Source of the DNA: Bacillus sp. 2205SS5-2
GTDB taxonomy: Bacteria > Bacillota > Bacilli > Bacillales > Bacillaceae_K
NCBI RefSeq assembly: GCF_037024155.1
Contig: NZ_JAYKTS010000024.1
Coordinates: 1 to 62,285, forward strand
Direction of reading: 5' to 3'
DNA length: 62,285 nucleotides
Positions 16,591 through 26,636 of this stretch are shown piece by piece (position 1 is the first letter of the stretch; every line of letters starts with the position of its first letter). The translations under genes were made by a program, and so were the position numbers. The notes under the pieces were generated by a model, which was given only the letters and a program-made list of their open reading frames with translations, had not been told where the DNA came from and did not search any database.

Positions 16591-16591
16591 C

Positions 16592-16633
16592 AGAAGAAGA
16601 GAGGTTACTCAGCTGAGTAACCTCTCTTCTTCT
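16592..16633. terminator. perfect 42-bp palindrome at the yhaL 3' end
   Basis: AGAAGAAGAGAGGTTACTCAG (16592-16612) is followed with no spacer by its exact reverse complement (16613-16633). It spans the yhaL stop codon. There is no T-run on either strand, so it may act as an mRNA 3' stabiliser or a cruciform rather than a classical terminator. Confidence 0.6.
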
Positions 16634-16812
16634 ACTTCTTCTTTTGTATGTCGACGTTCTCGTTCTTGTTCCATTCTTTCTATATAGACTTCACCTTCTT
16701 TTTCGATCCATTCCTGTTCTAAATCTCGCTCTTCTTTTGCTGTTTTCAGCGTCATAAGTCCACTAAAAAAGATTCCTGCGACAATAAAGTACATCCAAAT
16801 AGGCAGTGTCAT
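16609..16812 (-). CDS. yhaL: YhaL-family sporulation protein
   Basis: A 67-residue protein with one N-terminal TM helix (PIWMYFIVAGIFFSGLMTL) and a very charged tail (EWIEKEGEVYIERMEQERERR), the pattern of sporulation protein YhaL. GGAGGG precedes the ATG. It lies just upstream (on the minus strand, downstream) of yhaM as in B. subtilis. Biochemical function unknown; the family is linked to sporulation by expression. Confidence 0.85.
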   Translation of the reverse strand: MTLPIWMYFIVAGIFFSGLMTLKTAKEERDLEQEWIEKEGEVYIERMEQERERRHTKEEVEEERLLS

Positions 16813-16885
16813 TTGCTTTATTCCCTCCTACAGTTTGTCCTTTTTCTATATATGTATATGAATCTTTTTTGTAAACATGCACTCT

Positions 16886-17830
16886 TTATTCGTGAAAAGT
16901 AGGTTTATAAAACGAGCGATTTTCAAGCGCAAATACTCTTTCCGAAAACTCACCTGGCTTTGTGCGGTCCATTGTGCGATTGAGCATATTCATCTTTGCA
17001 TCAATATTGTCTATATAATGTAGCATTTCAGCTTCTTTAATCATCGGTGGTTTCGGAGAACCCCATTCTGCTTTACCATGATGACTTAAAACCATATGCT
17101 TTAATACCATCACTTCTTCGCCAGAGATAGACAATTCCTCAGCAGCTTGGCCAATTTCATTGACCATAATAGTGATATGTCCCAATAAATTTCCTTCTAT
17201 CGTATAGGTCGTTGAAACAGGACCAGAGAGTTCAATCACTTTCCCTAGATCGTGTAAAATAATGCCAGCATACAACAAATCAGCGTCTAAAGAAGGATAC
17301 AACTGACAGAGCGATTTTGCCAAATCAAGCATCGATACCACATGAAATGCTAGTCCGGAAACAAATTCATGATGATTTTTTGTCGCTGCTGGATACTCAA
17401 GAAACTCTTGTTGATGTTTTTTTAATAAATGCCGAGTAATCCGTTGCACGTTTGGGTTCTTCATTTCAAATATGTATTGAGTAATTTTACTAGACATGTC
17501 TTCTTTATCCAAAGGAGCCGTCTCTAAAAAGTCAGAAACTTCTACTCTGTCTGAAGGATTTGATACACGAATTTGTCGAATCTTGAATTGGTTTTTACCA
17601 CGATAATTGTGAATGTCTCCTACTACTTTTACAATTGTCTCTGCTTGGTAGCTTAATACGTCTTGTTCAGAGGCGTCCCATAGCTTCGCTTCCATATATC
17701 CGCTTTTATCTTGAAGAACAATTGTTAGAAACGGCTTTCCTGTGTTCGTTGTTCCTTTCGTAACTGATTTAATCAATGCATAAATTTCAACTGTTTGTCC
17801 TGCATCATAAAAATTTAACCCTTTAGTCAT
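16886..17830 (-). CDS. yhaM: YhaM 3'-5' exoribonuclease
   Basis: A 314-residue protein with an N-terminal OB-fold nucleic-acid-binding domain (about 1-100: [20 protein letters not shown] is represented by [18 protein letters not shown]) and a C-terminal HD phosphohydrolase domain with metal ligands in [15 protein letters not shown] (about 190) and [12 protein letters not shown]. YhaM is an Mn/Co-dependent 3'-5' exonuclease acting on RNA and single-stranded DNA. GGAGG lies eight bases before the ATG. Confidence 0.93.
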   Translation of the reverse strand: MTKGLNFYDAGQTVEIYALIKSVTKGTTNTGKPFLTIVLQDKSGYMEAKLWDASEQDVLSYQAETIVKVVGDIHNYRGKNQFKIRQIRVSNPSDRVEVSDFLETAPLDKEDMSSKITQYIFEMKNPNVQRITRHLLKKHQQEFLEYPAATKNHHEFVSGLAFHVVSMLDLAKSLCQLYPSLDADLLYAGIILHDLGKVIELSGPVSTTYTIEGNLLGHITIMVNEIGQAAEELSISGEEVMVLKHMVLSHHGKAEWGSPKPPMIKEAEMLHYIDNIDAKMNMLNRTMDRTKPGEFSERVFALENRSFYKPTFHE

Positions 17831-18012
17831 CAGGTATTCCTCCGATTCTTGATTTGATTACAGACAGTATATCACAAATACTCTATCTAATATTTACTGA
17901 GATTCTTCCCCGTAGAAGGTGAAGAGATCTCTGATATTTTCAGTGTTTATACGGATACCTATATTTTCAATTCGTTTTCTTTAGCTAATCTTCAATTCTC
18001 TATAGAGCCAAC

Positions 18013-18037
18013 AATAGCCACAGTAACTGTGGCTATT
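18013..18037. terminator. palindromic hairpin between yhaM and the MFS gene
   Basis: AATAGCCACAGT-AACTGTGGCTATT is a perfect inverted repeat upstream of yhaM, past the MFS stop (minus-strand reading). It lacks a T-run on either side, so termination is uncertain. Confidence 0.45.
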
Positions 18038-18111
18038 CCCTTGAAGAGACTTATACTAATTGTTTTTTCATGTAATCTATAGGTCTTGCATTTCACCGGC
18101 TTACTCCACTT

Positions 18112-19317
18112 CTATGCAACGATGTTTATTTTTTCTTTTTGAGCAATCCAAATTTTTGTTGCCACTAAACCCACAATCATTACAAAAGCACCAAAAAGAT
18201 AAGGGATCTGGATGTTAACTTCAAATAATGTTCCGGCAAGTAATGGACCAACGACATTTCCTAGACTTAAAAAAGAATTATTCAGTCCCATAACCATCCC
18301 TTGGCGATTTCCTGCTAACTTAGAAATTAAGGAGTTTAAGGATGGACGTAGCATCGAATTACCGATGAAGAAGATTGATGTCGTAACCAAAATCCAAACA
18401 AAACTTGGTGCTAAAGTCATGATAATAAAACCAAATGCACTAATAAGCAACGAGATTGTCACAACCCGTTCCTCACCAAATTTTTTCGTCATTTTTCCAA
18501 CAACTACTCCTTGAACAACCGTCCCGATAATCCCGATAATTAAGATAATACTTCCTACTTCTTGTGGACCATATTCGTATCTCTTCAAAGCATAGTAGCT
18601 AAAAATAGATTGAAAATTGGCCAATCCGAAACTCATAATGAAAACTAAAATGAGTAAAAATCCTACTTGACTTGATAAGGCCTTTTTCATTAAGATAAAT
18701 TGATTTTCCCGTTTTACTGAGCTCTCTTGTTCCCTGAGCTCTTTTGGATAGGATTCAGGTAAAACCACAACAGATACCAATGCAGCTATAGATGCAGCAA
18801 TTCCAGCAAATAAGAAAGGATAGGATAAATCAAATTCAGCCAACCAGCCCCCAATCCCAGGTCCTACAACGATTCCTAGTCCCATTGCGGCTCCTAATAT
18901 TCCCATACCTTGTCCACGCTTATCCTCATCTGTTACATCGGATACATACGCCATTGCAGTCGGCATTAGAGCAGATCCGAAGATACCAGCTAACATTCGT
19001 GAGAGGAATAACATCCACAGCCCAACCGCAAAAGCAAATATAAATTCAGCCACAGCAAAGCCAATTAAGCCAATTGTAATTAGAGGTTTTCGTCCAATTT
19101 TATCGGACAACCTCCCCCATACAGGAGCAAATAAAAATTGCATAAACGCGAAGACCGCAATGAGGGCACCCAGTACTTGTGCATTGGCATTAAATTTTTC
19201 CACATAAAAGGGAAGTATCGGGATGACAAGTCCAATTCCTACCATGATGATAAACAAATTAAAGCTTAGTATGAGTAATGGACCACGCTTTTGCTTCCAT
19301 TCTACATTATTTTTCAT
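18112..19317 (-). CDS. MFS multidrug exporter (DHA1, NorA/Bmr-like)
   Basis: A 401-residue, 12-TM major facilitator. The loop 2-3 signature is GRLSDKIGRKPLI, antiporter motif C reads GLGIVVGPGIGGWLAE in TM5, and VIPILPFYVEKF in TM1 is typical of drug:H+ antiporters. The start at 19317 has AAAGGATTC upstream; an ATG seven codons earlier is less well placed. It likely exports toxic organic compounds; the specificity cannot be read. It is not part of the B. subtilis yha cluster and separates yhaM from yhaN. Confidence 0.85.
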   Translation of the reverse strand: MKNNVEWKQKRGPLLILSFNLFIIMVGIGLVIPILPFYVEKFNANAQVLGALIAVFAFMQFLFAPVWGRLSDKIGRKPLITIGLIGFAVAEFIFAFAVGLWMLFLSRMLAGIFGSALMPTAMAYVSDVTDEDKRGQGMGILGAAMGLGIVVGPGIGGWLAEFDLSYPFLFAGIAASIAALVSVVVLPESYPKELREQESSVKRENQFILMKKALSSQVGFLLILVFIMSFGLANFQSIFSYYALKRYEYGPQEVGSIILIIGIIGTVVQGVVVGKMTKKFGEERVVTISLLISAFGFIIMTLAPSFVWILVTTSIFFIGNSMLRPSLNSLISKLAGNRQGMVMGLNNSFLSLGNVVGPLLAGTLFEVNIQIPYLFGAFVMIVGLVATKIWIAQKEKINIVA

Positions 19318-19339
19318 AAAAGAATCCTTTCTTAGCATT

Positions 19340-19716
19340 TACTCTCTTGAGGTCAAATTCACGTTTCGATTTTTCAACTAGTGCTAATATCTCCTGTTAA
19401 ACAGGCGTGAATATCAGAAGTTGACTCAGAAGATATGCATCCTTTTCCATTTGTTAGTTTCTCTTCACTTTTTGAGGAATATTAGAGTCCCTTAGCTTGG
19501 AATTAAAAAAATCGCAAGGCGGCTAGAGGTAGATACAAAAATCATTTAAAAAGTATGTGCTCTTTTTTGGTAAAACCTCAGTTGTGTGAAGACTCTCTAC
19601 ATTTTACCGAAAAAAAAATAGAATGGGAAATGTTACGGTGCAAAAACTACTTTGCACATCACATTTCTTACAGAAAATCGACTTGAACGGTAGGGCATGA
19701 TATTCCATCACTCTGA
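19340..19716. other. gene-free stretch between the MFS gene and yhaN
   Basis: About 375 A+T-rich bases with no ORF that has a ribosome site. A weak hairpin GTGCAAA-aactac-TTTGCAC lies near 19640. No copy of the dispersed repeat was recognised here. Confidence 0.4.
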
Positions 19717-22620
19717 TTAAGTTTTTACTAGTGCAGATAAATTTAGTATATTTTCTTTCGGAAACTGTTCCACAATATGATCATGACATGTAAAATAAAT
19801 GACCTGAGTCTTCTCACTGCACTGTTTTAATGTCTCAAGTACAGATTGGGTTCTCGCGGCATCAAAGTGAACAAACCCATCGTCGATTAACAAGGGGTAA
19901 GGATACTCCCGACATAAAGAGGCGACTAGAGCTAACCGAATGCTTACATACACCTGTTCTTTCGTGGCCTGACTTAGTTGGTTTGGTGAAAAGTAAACAT
20001 GATCTTTTCTCTTTATTATTAGTTGCTGCTGATCATCTCGTTGAATTTGAATGTATTGACCGTTTGTCAGTTCATTTACTAAAGCATTTGCTTCTTTAAT
20101 CACTTTTGGTAAACGTTCTTTCTTATAAGAAGCCATTGTTTGAGCTAGAGCTTTTTGAGCGGCAGCAAACTGTGCCCATTGGATTGCATATTCTTGGAAT
20201 TCCGTTTTTTTCTCGTAATAACGATGTAGCAGAGCTGTATAGTCCTCGCCTTCTTCTAAAGTAGCTATTTCATAATTTATTTTCACGATTTCTGCTCTGG
20301 TTATTTCTAATTCCGCTTCTCTTTTTTGAAGATTCTTGTCCCAGGTTTTAATCTTTTCTTTTATTTGTGAACTAGTGAGAGTTTCTTTTTCTTCTTCTAC
20401 TAAAGGAAGATGTTGTTGAACTAAACTCAGGCGCTGAATACATTCTTTTCTTTCCTTCGCTTGTACACCAAGTATACGAAATTTTTCTTCGGTTTTTACT
20501 TTGGCAAGCTGTAGTAAATGATCAATTTCTTTTTGAATTTGTTGACTTTCTACCCGCCATAACTGAGATTCTTCCAATAATTCACTTACTTTTTCTTTAT
20601 ATTGAGCTTGTTTATGCAGAAATTCATTTAAGTTATCCAAGAGAGAATGCATTTGTGAAAACATTGTATTTGCATTCGTCCATGGTTCAGGAAGACGCTG
20701 CTTCCACTTGTCTTCAAAATCCTTTATTTCGATTTGAATTGATTGAACTAATTGTTGTTGAATCTTTTTCTTTCTTTGCTCTTTTAAAAGGTTTTCCAAT
20801 TCATCGAACGCTTCCTCGAGAACACTCCATTGTAAACTTAATGGAAATCCTAATTTTCGTTTTAATGATTGGAAATTCTCTTCATTGATATGTTGCTTTT
20901 CATCCCAATCCGACTGAGTATTTTTCACTTGCTTGAATCGAAATTGCTGCTCATCTGAACGAATTATTTTTTGTTTCCATTCCATTCTTAACTGACGTTG
21001 TTCTTGCAAGAGATTCTCATCCATTTTTTCTGGATAGTCCCTAATTTGTTGATCAAGCTGTTCTAGACGTTTTTGCACCTTTGAAACATTTATGTTGTTT
21101 TTTTGACGAGAATAAATATAGCCAGAAAATAAAGCTATACCACTAATTAGGAAAACAATCGTAATGATAGTTTGATTCAACATTAAGCCAAGTGTCATTC
21201 CAGTAAATATCACCAGACTAACCAATAAAATCCAGATAAGTGGAGTTGTGACAACAGATTCTTGCTGCAAAAGTAGCATTCTTTCTTTTTGTATCTCTTT
21301 TCTTTTTTCCACTTGATGAGACTGCTCTAGCAGCTCATTGAACTCTTTTTCTTCTAACATTAAGGCTTCAACTGAAGCGCACTGTTGCTCCGCCATCCGT
21401 AAGCCTTCTCTCTCTCTTTGATAGCTAGCTTGAATATGAGTATAGGAGGATTGGAGAGAAATATGCTCCTGAAGTAATTGTTTTACTTCATGCTTAACCA
21501 ATATTCCCGTCTCCAGTTTGGCTAATTCATCTTCATCAAACCTTAAGTTCAGCTTATTAATACGTTGGGAGATACTTGAATGAATGACTACTAAATCTCT
21601 TTGTACCGCCTCTAGCTCTTGTTGCAGCTTTCGAAAGCTTTCTTCTTGCTGTATGAACGAGTGGATCTCTTGTTTATATGGAAGCAAATGTCTTTGCGAT
21701 TCATAAGGACTCATTTCTTCCTGTAGCGAGGTTTCCTTTTCCCTATTCCGTTGCAGCTTTACGGCTATAGTTTTAGCGGTTTGACGGTATCTTTCTAACA
21801 ATTCAAGTCCATCTATAGGGAAATTCACCGCATTTTCCAATAGAGCTAGATTCTCTTGAAGTTGTTGTCTTTCTTGATATAAGGGTAGTTTTTCTTGATA
21901 CGACAATAGTTCCTGCTTTTCTTTTAGCATCTGGTTTTGCATTTCTTTTAATTCAGAGAAAGATGCCTCTCTTTCTGCTTTCCGTTTTATTAGCTCAAGA
22001 TACTGACCATTTTTCTTTTTTTCAATTTTCAACTCCTTTTCAAGCTCCTTTAACTCATTGAGAAGCACGTTAATAATAGGTTTTTTCCCACTTTTACGAT
22101 AAAGTTGGTTTTTTTCTTTTTCCCAACGATTTTCTAGTTGGAATACCTCATCTGTTCCATTTACGGCTGCTGAAAACAGATAACGACTGATTTCCTCATC
22201 GGACAATCTAGAGAGATTTTGTAGGCCGTGAATATCAAATGAAAAGATATTTTGAAATGTTTCCTTTTCAATTCCATTTAGGATAGTAGCTAGTTCTTTT
22301 TCTCCCCCAATAGTTCCATTTTCTAAATAGACCGAAACGTCCCCAGTTGCTTTGCCTTTTTTGCGTTCAATTACTATTTCACCATAAATATCACTTTGAA
22401 AAATGACTTTTCCTCCATAGGCGGTATGATGTAAAGGTTCATACCTTGGCTCATTCTGAACCTTAGTTGGAAAGCCAAAAAGTACACTGTGGAAAAAATG
22501 TTGAATGGAGCTTTTACCTGCTTCATTTTCGCCATAAACCAATTGAAATTGTTGGATATCCTTCACTTCTAAATCATTAATTTTACCGTACCCATAAATA
22601 TGGAATCCTTTGATTCTCAT
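19717..22620 (-). CDS. yhaN: YhaN, SbcC/Rad50-like AAA ATPase with membrane segment
   Basis: A 967-residue SMC-like ATPase. Walker A is YGENEAGKSS near residue 30, very long coiled coils fill most of the middle (rich in Glu, Gln, Lys, Leu), and the C-terminal lobe has the signature region PNQLSQATKEQVYVSIRLAL and Walker B PLLIDDGFVHFD. Unlike SbcC there are two hydrophobic helices at about 450-502 (PLIWILLVSLVIFTGMTLGL and IITIVFLISGIALFSGYIY) in the coiled-coil centre, where a zinc hook would be. It pairs with the phosphoesterase YhaO, whose stop codon ends one base before its ATG. In Bacilli YhaNOM-type genes have been linked to DNA metabolism; exact role unknown. Confidence 0.88.
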   Translation of the reverse strand: MRIKGFHIYGYGKINDLEVKDIQQFQLVYGENEAGKSSIQHFFHSVLFGFPTKVQNEPRYEPLHHTAYGGKVIFQSDIYGEIVIERKKGKATGDVSVYLENGTIGGEKELATILNGIEKETFQNIFSFDIHGLQNLSRLSDEEISRYLFSAAVNGTDEVFQLENRWEKEKNQLYRKSGKKPIINVLLNELKELEKELKIEKKKNGQYLELIKRKAEREASFSELKEMQNQMLKEKQELLSYQEKLPLYQERQQLQENLALLENAVNFPIDGLELLERYRQTAKTIAVKLQRNREKETSLQEEMSPYESQRHLLPYKQEIHSFIQQEESFRKLQQELEAVQRDLVVIHSSISQRINKLNLRFDEDELAKLETGILVKHEVKQLLQEHISLQSSYTHIQASYQREREGLRMAEQQCASVEALMLEEKEFNELLEQSHQVEKRKEIQKERMLLLQQESVVTTPLIWILLVSLVIFTGMTLGLMLNQTIITIVFLISGIALFSGYIYSRQKNNINVSKVQKRLEQLDQQIRDYPEKMDENLLQEQRQLRMEWKQKIIRSDEQQFRFKQVKNTQSDWDEKQHINEENFQSLKRKLGFPLSLQWSVLEEAFDELENLLKEQRKKKIQQQLVQSIQIEIKDFEDKWKQRLPEPWTNANTMFSQMHSLLDNLNEFLHKQAQYKEKVSELLEESQLWRVESQQIQKEIDHLLQLAKVKTEEKFRILGVQAKERKECIQRLSLVQQHLPLVEEEKETLTSSQIKEKIKTWDKNLQKREAELEITRAEIVKINYEIATLEEGEDYTALLHRYYEKKTEFQEYAIQWAQFAAAQKALAQTMASYKKERLPKVIKEANALVNELTNGQYIQIQRDDQQQLIIKRKDHVYFSPNQLSQATKEQVYVSIRLALVASLCREYPYPLLIDDGFVHFDAARTQSVLETLKQCSEKTQVIYFTCHDHIVEQFPKENILNLSALVKT

Positions 22621-22621
22621 C

Positions 22622-23845
22622 TTATTCGTCCTTTGCTTTCATAGTCGATTCTAATAAGATTGCTGTCTTTTCTTTTAGTTTACTTTTGCTATTAAAATTA
22701 TCATCATTAAGATAGCGACTTGCTTGTGGATGAGTATACAAATCGGCAACTGCCTCTTCCCAGTCTTTGTCACTCCATCCTTCCATTGTTTCATGTAACT
22801 CTAATAATATTGGAGAGTTCTGTACACTTTTTGACACTGTTTCAATCGATAGAGAATGAATCCAAACAAATCTTTCTTCAACATCTTCTCCATCTTGTAA
22901 AGATTGAAGTAATTCACCATTGTGTATGGAACTAGCAATCATTGAAGAACAATTTCCATTAATTTTTATTTCAAGTAATGTACCAGTATACAGCTCTCGA
23001 TAACCTTCTTTTACTCTTTGAAGCATAGAATAGAATTCTGAAAAACTAATTTCTTCTTCTAAATTAACATTCTTTTGTACCCAAACAACTTCCTGAGTTG
23101 GTACAAATTGAAGATTTGTCTCGTCTTTTGAAAGTATCACATGATAGCAACCTTTTTCACCTATCTCATTTCGATGACGCCCCTGTATATTGCCAGGATA
23201 GAGAATAAGCGGTGTTGAAGAGAGCTTCTGAGCTTTGTGAATATGCCCAAGAGCCCAGTAATCCATTCCTGTGTTAACAAGCTCTGAGAGCGTAAAGGGA
23301 GCATATGGTTGATGAGTGCTCCCTAATAAGCTCCCCTCGCTCCCATGCAGGAGCGCTATATGAAAATCTGCTGAATTTTTGATGAGCGGATATTCCTTGA
23401 TTTTCCGATCATAAATATGCCTCTCACGATAACTAAATCCATAAAGATGAACTTGTTGATGTTGTTTTGTTTCCAATTTCAATTCTTCAACATGTTCACC
23501 AAAAATATGCACGTTGCCAGGCATGGATAGTTCGTGCCAGTTGCCGGACAAATGATCGTGATTTCCATGAATAATAAACACTGGAATCGATGCTTCTTGC
23601 AATAGACGAAATTGTTTTTGTAAACGAGCCTGTGCTTTTATGCTTCGGTCCTCCCCATCATATAAATCTCCACTGATGAGTAAAAAATCAACCTCCCGTT
23701 GAATCGCTTCCTTTACTATCCGTTCGAACGAGAGAAATGTACTATTACATAGTTTATTGAAAATCTCTTTTGGGAGAGATTTCAATCCGGTAAATGGACT
23801 ATCTAAATGCAAATCTGCTGTGTGAATAAATTGTATAGTGGGCAC
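22622..23845 (-). CDS. yhaO: YhaO, SbcD/Mre11-like metallophosphoesterase
   Basis: A 407-residue calcineurin-type phosphoesterase with the five motifs in order: HTADLHLDSPF, LISGDLYDGEDR, FIIHGNHDHLSG, IALLHGSEGS and GHIHKAQ. A C-terminal capping domain follows. It should be the nuclease partner of YhaN. The GTG at 23845 has AGGAGG eight bases upstream. yhaO-yhaN form a two-gene operon with one base between genes. Confidence 0.9.
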   Translation of the reverse strand: MPTIQFIHTADLHLDSPFTGLKSLPKEIFNKLCNSTFLSFERIVKEAIQREVDFLLISGDLYDGEDRSIKAQARLQKQFRLLQEASIPVFIIHGNHDHLSGNWHELSMPGNVHIFGEHVEELKLETKQHQQVHLYGFSYRERHIYDRKIKEYPLIKNSADFHIALLHGSEGSLLGSTHQPYAPFTLSELVNTGMDYWALGHIHKAQKLSSTPLILYPGNIQGRHRNEIGEKGCYHVILSKDETNLQFVPTQEVVWVQKNVNLEEEISFSEFYSMLQRVKEGYRELYTGTLLEIKINGNCSSMIASSIHNGELLQSLQDGEDVEERFVWIHSLSIETVSKSVQNSPILLELHETMEGWSDKDWEEAVADLYTHPQASRYLNDDNFNSKSKLKEKTAILLESTMKAKDE

Positions 23846-23964
23846 TTACTAAACCTCCTAATGATACGAATGCACGTTCTCTCTTTCTTCCATTATAGCC
23901 TAAATAAGGGCAGAAATTCATTTCATTTAGCAAAGAATCTTCATTTTAATCTAGAAAAAATTAA

Positions 23965-24000
23965 GAAAAAACCGCTTGAATAGTTTTATTCAAGCGGTTC
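23965..24000 (-). terminator. terminator after yhaP
   Basis: On the minus strand AACCGCTTGAATA-aaac-TATTCAAGCGGTT followed by TTTTTC, just past the yhaP stop and before yhaO. Confidence 0.85.
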
Positions 24001-24021
24001 AGAGAAATGAAATCAAGAGAG

Positions 24022-25275
24022 TTACTCTTTTTTAGATAATTGTAATGCTTTACGAATATTTTTAAATGGGGTTGATTTCCCGTACATCAATACGCCACCT
24101 CGATACACCCTCGCACCAAAAATAGCAAAAGCAAAGATCGTCCCAGCCAATAGTGAAATGCTAAGCAATATTTCCCAGGCGGGGATATTTAGCATACCTA
24201 CCCGAAGAAACATAACCATTGGTGTGAAAATTGGAATAAACGATGTAATCGTAATAAATGGAGATTCAGGATCCCCCAAGCCAACCATGGAAATCAAAAA
24301 CCCTATAATGATTATAAATGTCATCGGCATAACTACTTGCTGTACATCCTCGACTCGACTTACTAAAGAGCCAAGAAGTGCTGCCAATGTAGCAAATAAG
24401 AAATATCCTAGTAAGAAAAAGACAACCGCATAAAATATTGTAAGTGGCGGAGTATTTTCAAAACCCATAAATTCGAAAAATCCACCAGACAATTCACCTT
24501 TTGCACCGGAAATGGCAAAATATCCTGCTCCTAACCAAACGGCCATTTGTGTTAACCCTAACAAACCAATTCCTAAGATTTTTGCAAACATTTGTTGAAC
24601 AGGTGATACACTTGAAATTAAGATTTCCATCACACGTGATGATTTCTCATTTGCAACATCTACTGCAATCATATTGGCGTACATGATCACCGCAAAATAA
24701 ATAAAGAATAAGAGAACATACACTAGTCCACGTGCTTGATTTAATTCTTCTTCGGTTTTCGCGCTCTCTGATAAAGCTACTTTCTCGAACGGAGCAATGG
24801 AACTTAAAACTGCCAATTTCTCAGCTGAAAGATCTAGTTTTTGAGCAGCGATGGATGAACGCGTAACCTGTAATGCTCTTCGGAGTTCCTCAGATAAAGA
24901 AGAGTCCGTTACCGATATTGCCTTATACACTCCCTGTGGGAGGTTTTGTTCATCATAAGAAAGAATTAGGTATGCTGAGTAGTCTCCTGCTTCCACTTTC
25001 TTTTCCAACGATTCTTCGTCCGCACTGGATTTTTCTAAAATAAGCTCCTGATTCATTTCACTTATTTGAGCTTGATAGCTATCAAATAATTCATTCGTAT
25101 TATCCAACACCGCAATAGTTTGGGATTCCCCTTCATCGTCCAAAGCTGAAATAATATTCTCAAAGTTTACAAGCAAAAAAATAGCTCCAGCTATAAGTAA
25201 TGTCGTAATTAGAAATTGTTTGGATTTGAATTTTGTCGAATACGTTTGCAAGAGCATAATAAGAAAATTATTCAT
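24022..25275 (-). CDS. yhaP: YhaP, ABC transporter permease (NatB-like)
   Basis: A 417-residue ABC-2 permease with one N-terminal TM helix, a large extracytoplasmic domain (about 45-165) and a C-terminal bundle of five or six TM helices, followed by a basic tail. ANEKSSRVMEILISSVSPVQQMF is the NatB/YhaP-type motif. With YhaQ it likely forms an exporter of the NatAB (sodium/toxic compound) type. The ATG at 25275 overlaps the yhaQ stop by eight bases, with AGGTGG upstream; a longer in-frame reading is rejected. Confidence 0.88.
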   Translation of the reverse strand: MNNFLIMLLQTYSTKFKSKQFLITTLLIAGAIFLLVNFENIISALDDEGESQTIAVLDNTNELFDSYQAQISEMNQELILEKSSADEESLEKKVEAGDYSAYLILSYDEQNLPQGVYKAISVTDSSLSEELRRALQVTRSSIAAQKLDLSAEKLAVLSSIAPFEKVALSESAKTEEELNQARGLVYVLLFFIYFAVIMYANMIAVDVANEKSSRVMEILISSVSPVQQMFAKILGIGLLGLTQMAVWLGAGYFAISGAKGELSGGFFEFMGFENTPPLTIFYAVVFFLLGYFLFATLAALLGSLVSRVEDVQQVVMPMTFIIIIGFLISMVGLGDPESPFITITSFIPIFTPMVMFLRVGMLNIPAWEILLSISLLAGTIFAFAIFGARVYRGGVLMYGKSTPFKNIRKALQLSKKE

Positions 25276-26167
25276 AGGAAGCACCCACCTTTTCAATGAA
25301 AATATCATTTAATGAGGGCTCTTCCAGTTCGAACTTTGTTACAAATCCTTTTCCTGTAATTTCCGATAGAATTTTTTGTGCAATTGCTTCAGCTTCTACC
25401 TGTAACACGACACCTTGTACATTCTCGCGAAATTTTATTACACCAGGAACCTCTTTTAAAAATGATAAATCAAAATCGGCTTGCACTATAACATTCTTTT
25501 TCCCGAATGACCGCTTAATTTCTTTTAGATTTCCATGTACAATTGGTTTTCCATGATGCATTATGCATAAATGCTCACAAAGTTCTTCCACGTGCTCCAT
25601 TCGATGAGAAGCAAAGACAATCGTAGTCCCGTTGTTCTTTAACTCAATAACCGCTTCTTTGAGCTGTTCAACATTGACAGGATCTAACCCACTAAATGGC
25701 TCGTCTAAAATTAGTAATTTAGGTTTATGTATAATAGCAGCAATAAATTGAATCTTTTGCTGATTTCCTTTTGATAACTCTTCTACTTTTTTATCCGCAT
25801 TTTCAGGCACATTAAAGCGATTTAGCCAATACATTAATTCTATTTCAGCAGCTTTTTTATCCATCCCACGAAGCCTTGCTAAATAAATGATTTGCTCTTT
25901 TACTTTTATTTTTGGATATAATCCGCGTTCTTCAGGTAAATAGCCAATTTGTGAACTTGTACCATAATTAATTAGGGAATCCTTCCACAAAATCTCCCCT
26001 TCAGATGAATCAAGTAAACCGATAATCATTCGAAATGTTGTAGTCTTACCTGCTCCGTTTGCGCCAAGAAATCCAAAGATTTCTCTTTCGGGAATAGCTA
26101 ATGAAAGATTATCAACCGCGGTGAAACTCCCGAAGCGCTTCGTTACATTTTTAATCGCTAATGTCAT
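25268..26167 (-). CDS. yhaQ: YhaQ, ABC transporter ATPase (NatA-like)
   Basis: A 299-residue ABC ATPase: Walker A FLGANGAGKTT near residue 33, Q-loop GYLPEERGLYPK (the E-E-R-G-L-Y form is typical of NatA-like exporters), signature LSKGNQQK, Walker B LLILDEPFSGLDPVN, switch His in FASHRMEH, and a C-terminal extension. Partner of YhaP, translationally coupled. AAAGGGG lies upstream of the ATG. Confidence 0.9.
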   Translation of the reverse strand: MTLAIKNVTKRFGSFTAVDNLSLAIPEREIFGFLGANGAGKTTTFRMIIGLLDSSEGEILWKDSLINYGTSSQIGYLPEERGLYPKIKVKEQIIYLARLRGMDKKAAEIELMYWLNRFNVPENADKKVEELSKGNQQKIQFIAAIIHKPKLLILDEPFSGLDPVNVEQLKEAVIELKNNGTTIVFASHRMEHVEELCEHLCIMHHGKPIVHGNLKEIKRSFGKKNVIVQADFDLSFLKEVPGVIKFRENVQGVVLQVEAEAIAQKILSEITGKGFVTKFELEEPSLNDIFIEKVGASYE

Positions 26168-26437
26168 CTTTACTACAGCCCCTTTCCTCTACATTCTACG
26201 ATATTATTCAAAATAAGGTTTCACTTTACTATTATATAAGTTTACCAAAGTTAAATTAATAATGAAGAGATTTTTGATTTCTAAATAAAAAATGTGAAAT
26301 AACTCAAAAAAACTCACTGCCTATTTTTTCTACACGCAAGGAACAACAAAGGTTACGAAAAGTGCTTTTCAAAATGAGGAAATTATGCAAAAATAATAGT
26401 AACTATCAGATTTTTCATTTTGAAAGGAGAGAAACTA

Positions 26438-26623
26438 ATGAATGTATATAAATTAACTGTTTTTGAAAAAAATGGTGAAAAAATTTTAGAAGAAAACGTA
26501 AATGCTACCGATGATTCTCAAGCTAAACAGCTGGGGGCGGCTCTCGTAGAAGAAAAAGGATTTGCTGAAAAAACACACCGTTTTACTTCTCCAAAAGGAA
26601 AATTACTATTATTTCACGTCTAA
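26438..26623 (+). CDS. yhzD: YhzD-like small protein
   Basis: A 61-residue soluble protein starting MNVYKLTVFEKNGEKILEE, from the ATG at 26438 with AAAGGAG upstream; a start six codons earlier would include the ribosome site. Length and beginning fit YhzD, found in the same place in B. subtilis. Function unknown. A strong terminator follows. Confidence 0.75.
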   Translation: MNVYKLTVFEKNGEKILEENVNATDDSQAKQLGAALVEEKGFAEKTHRFTSPKGKLLLFHV

Positions 26624-26636
26624 ATGAAAGCGTTTA

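Noticed and set aside
19717-23845. YhaN/YhaO as a new anti-phage system
   Set aside because: Gene order and motifs match the conserved yhaM-yhaN-yhaO region of Bacilli, so it is core chromosome; reported only as an open functional question.
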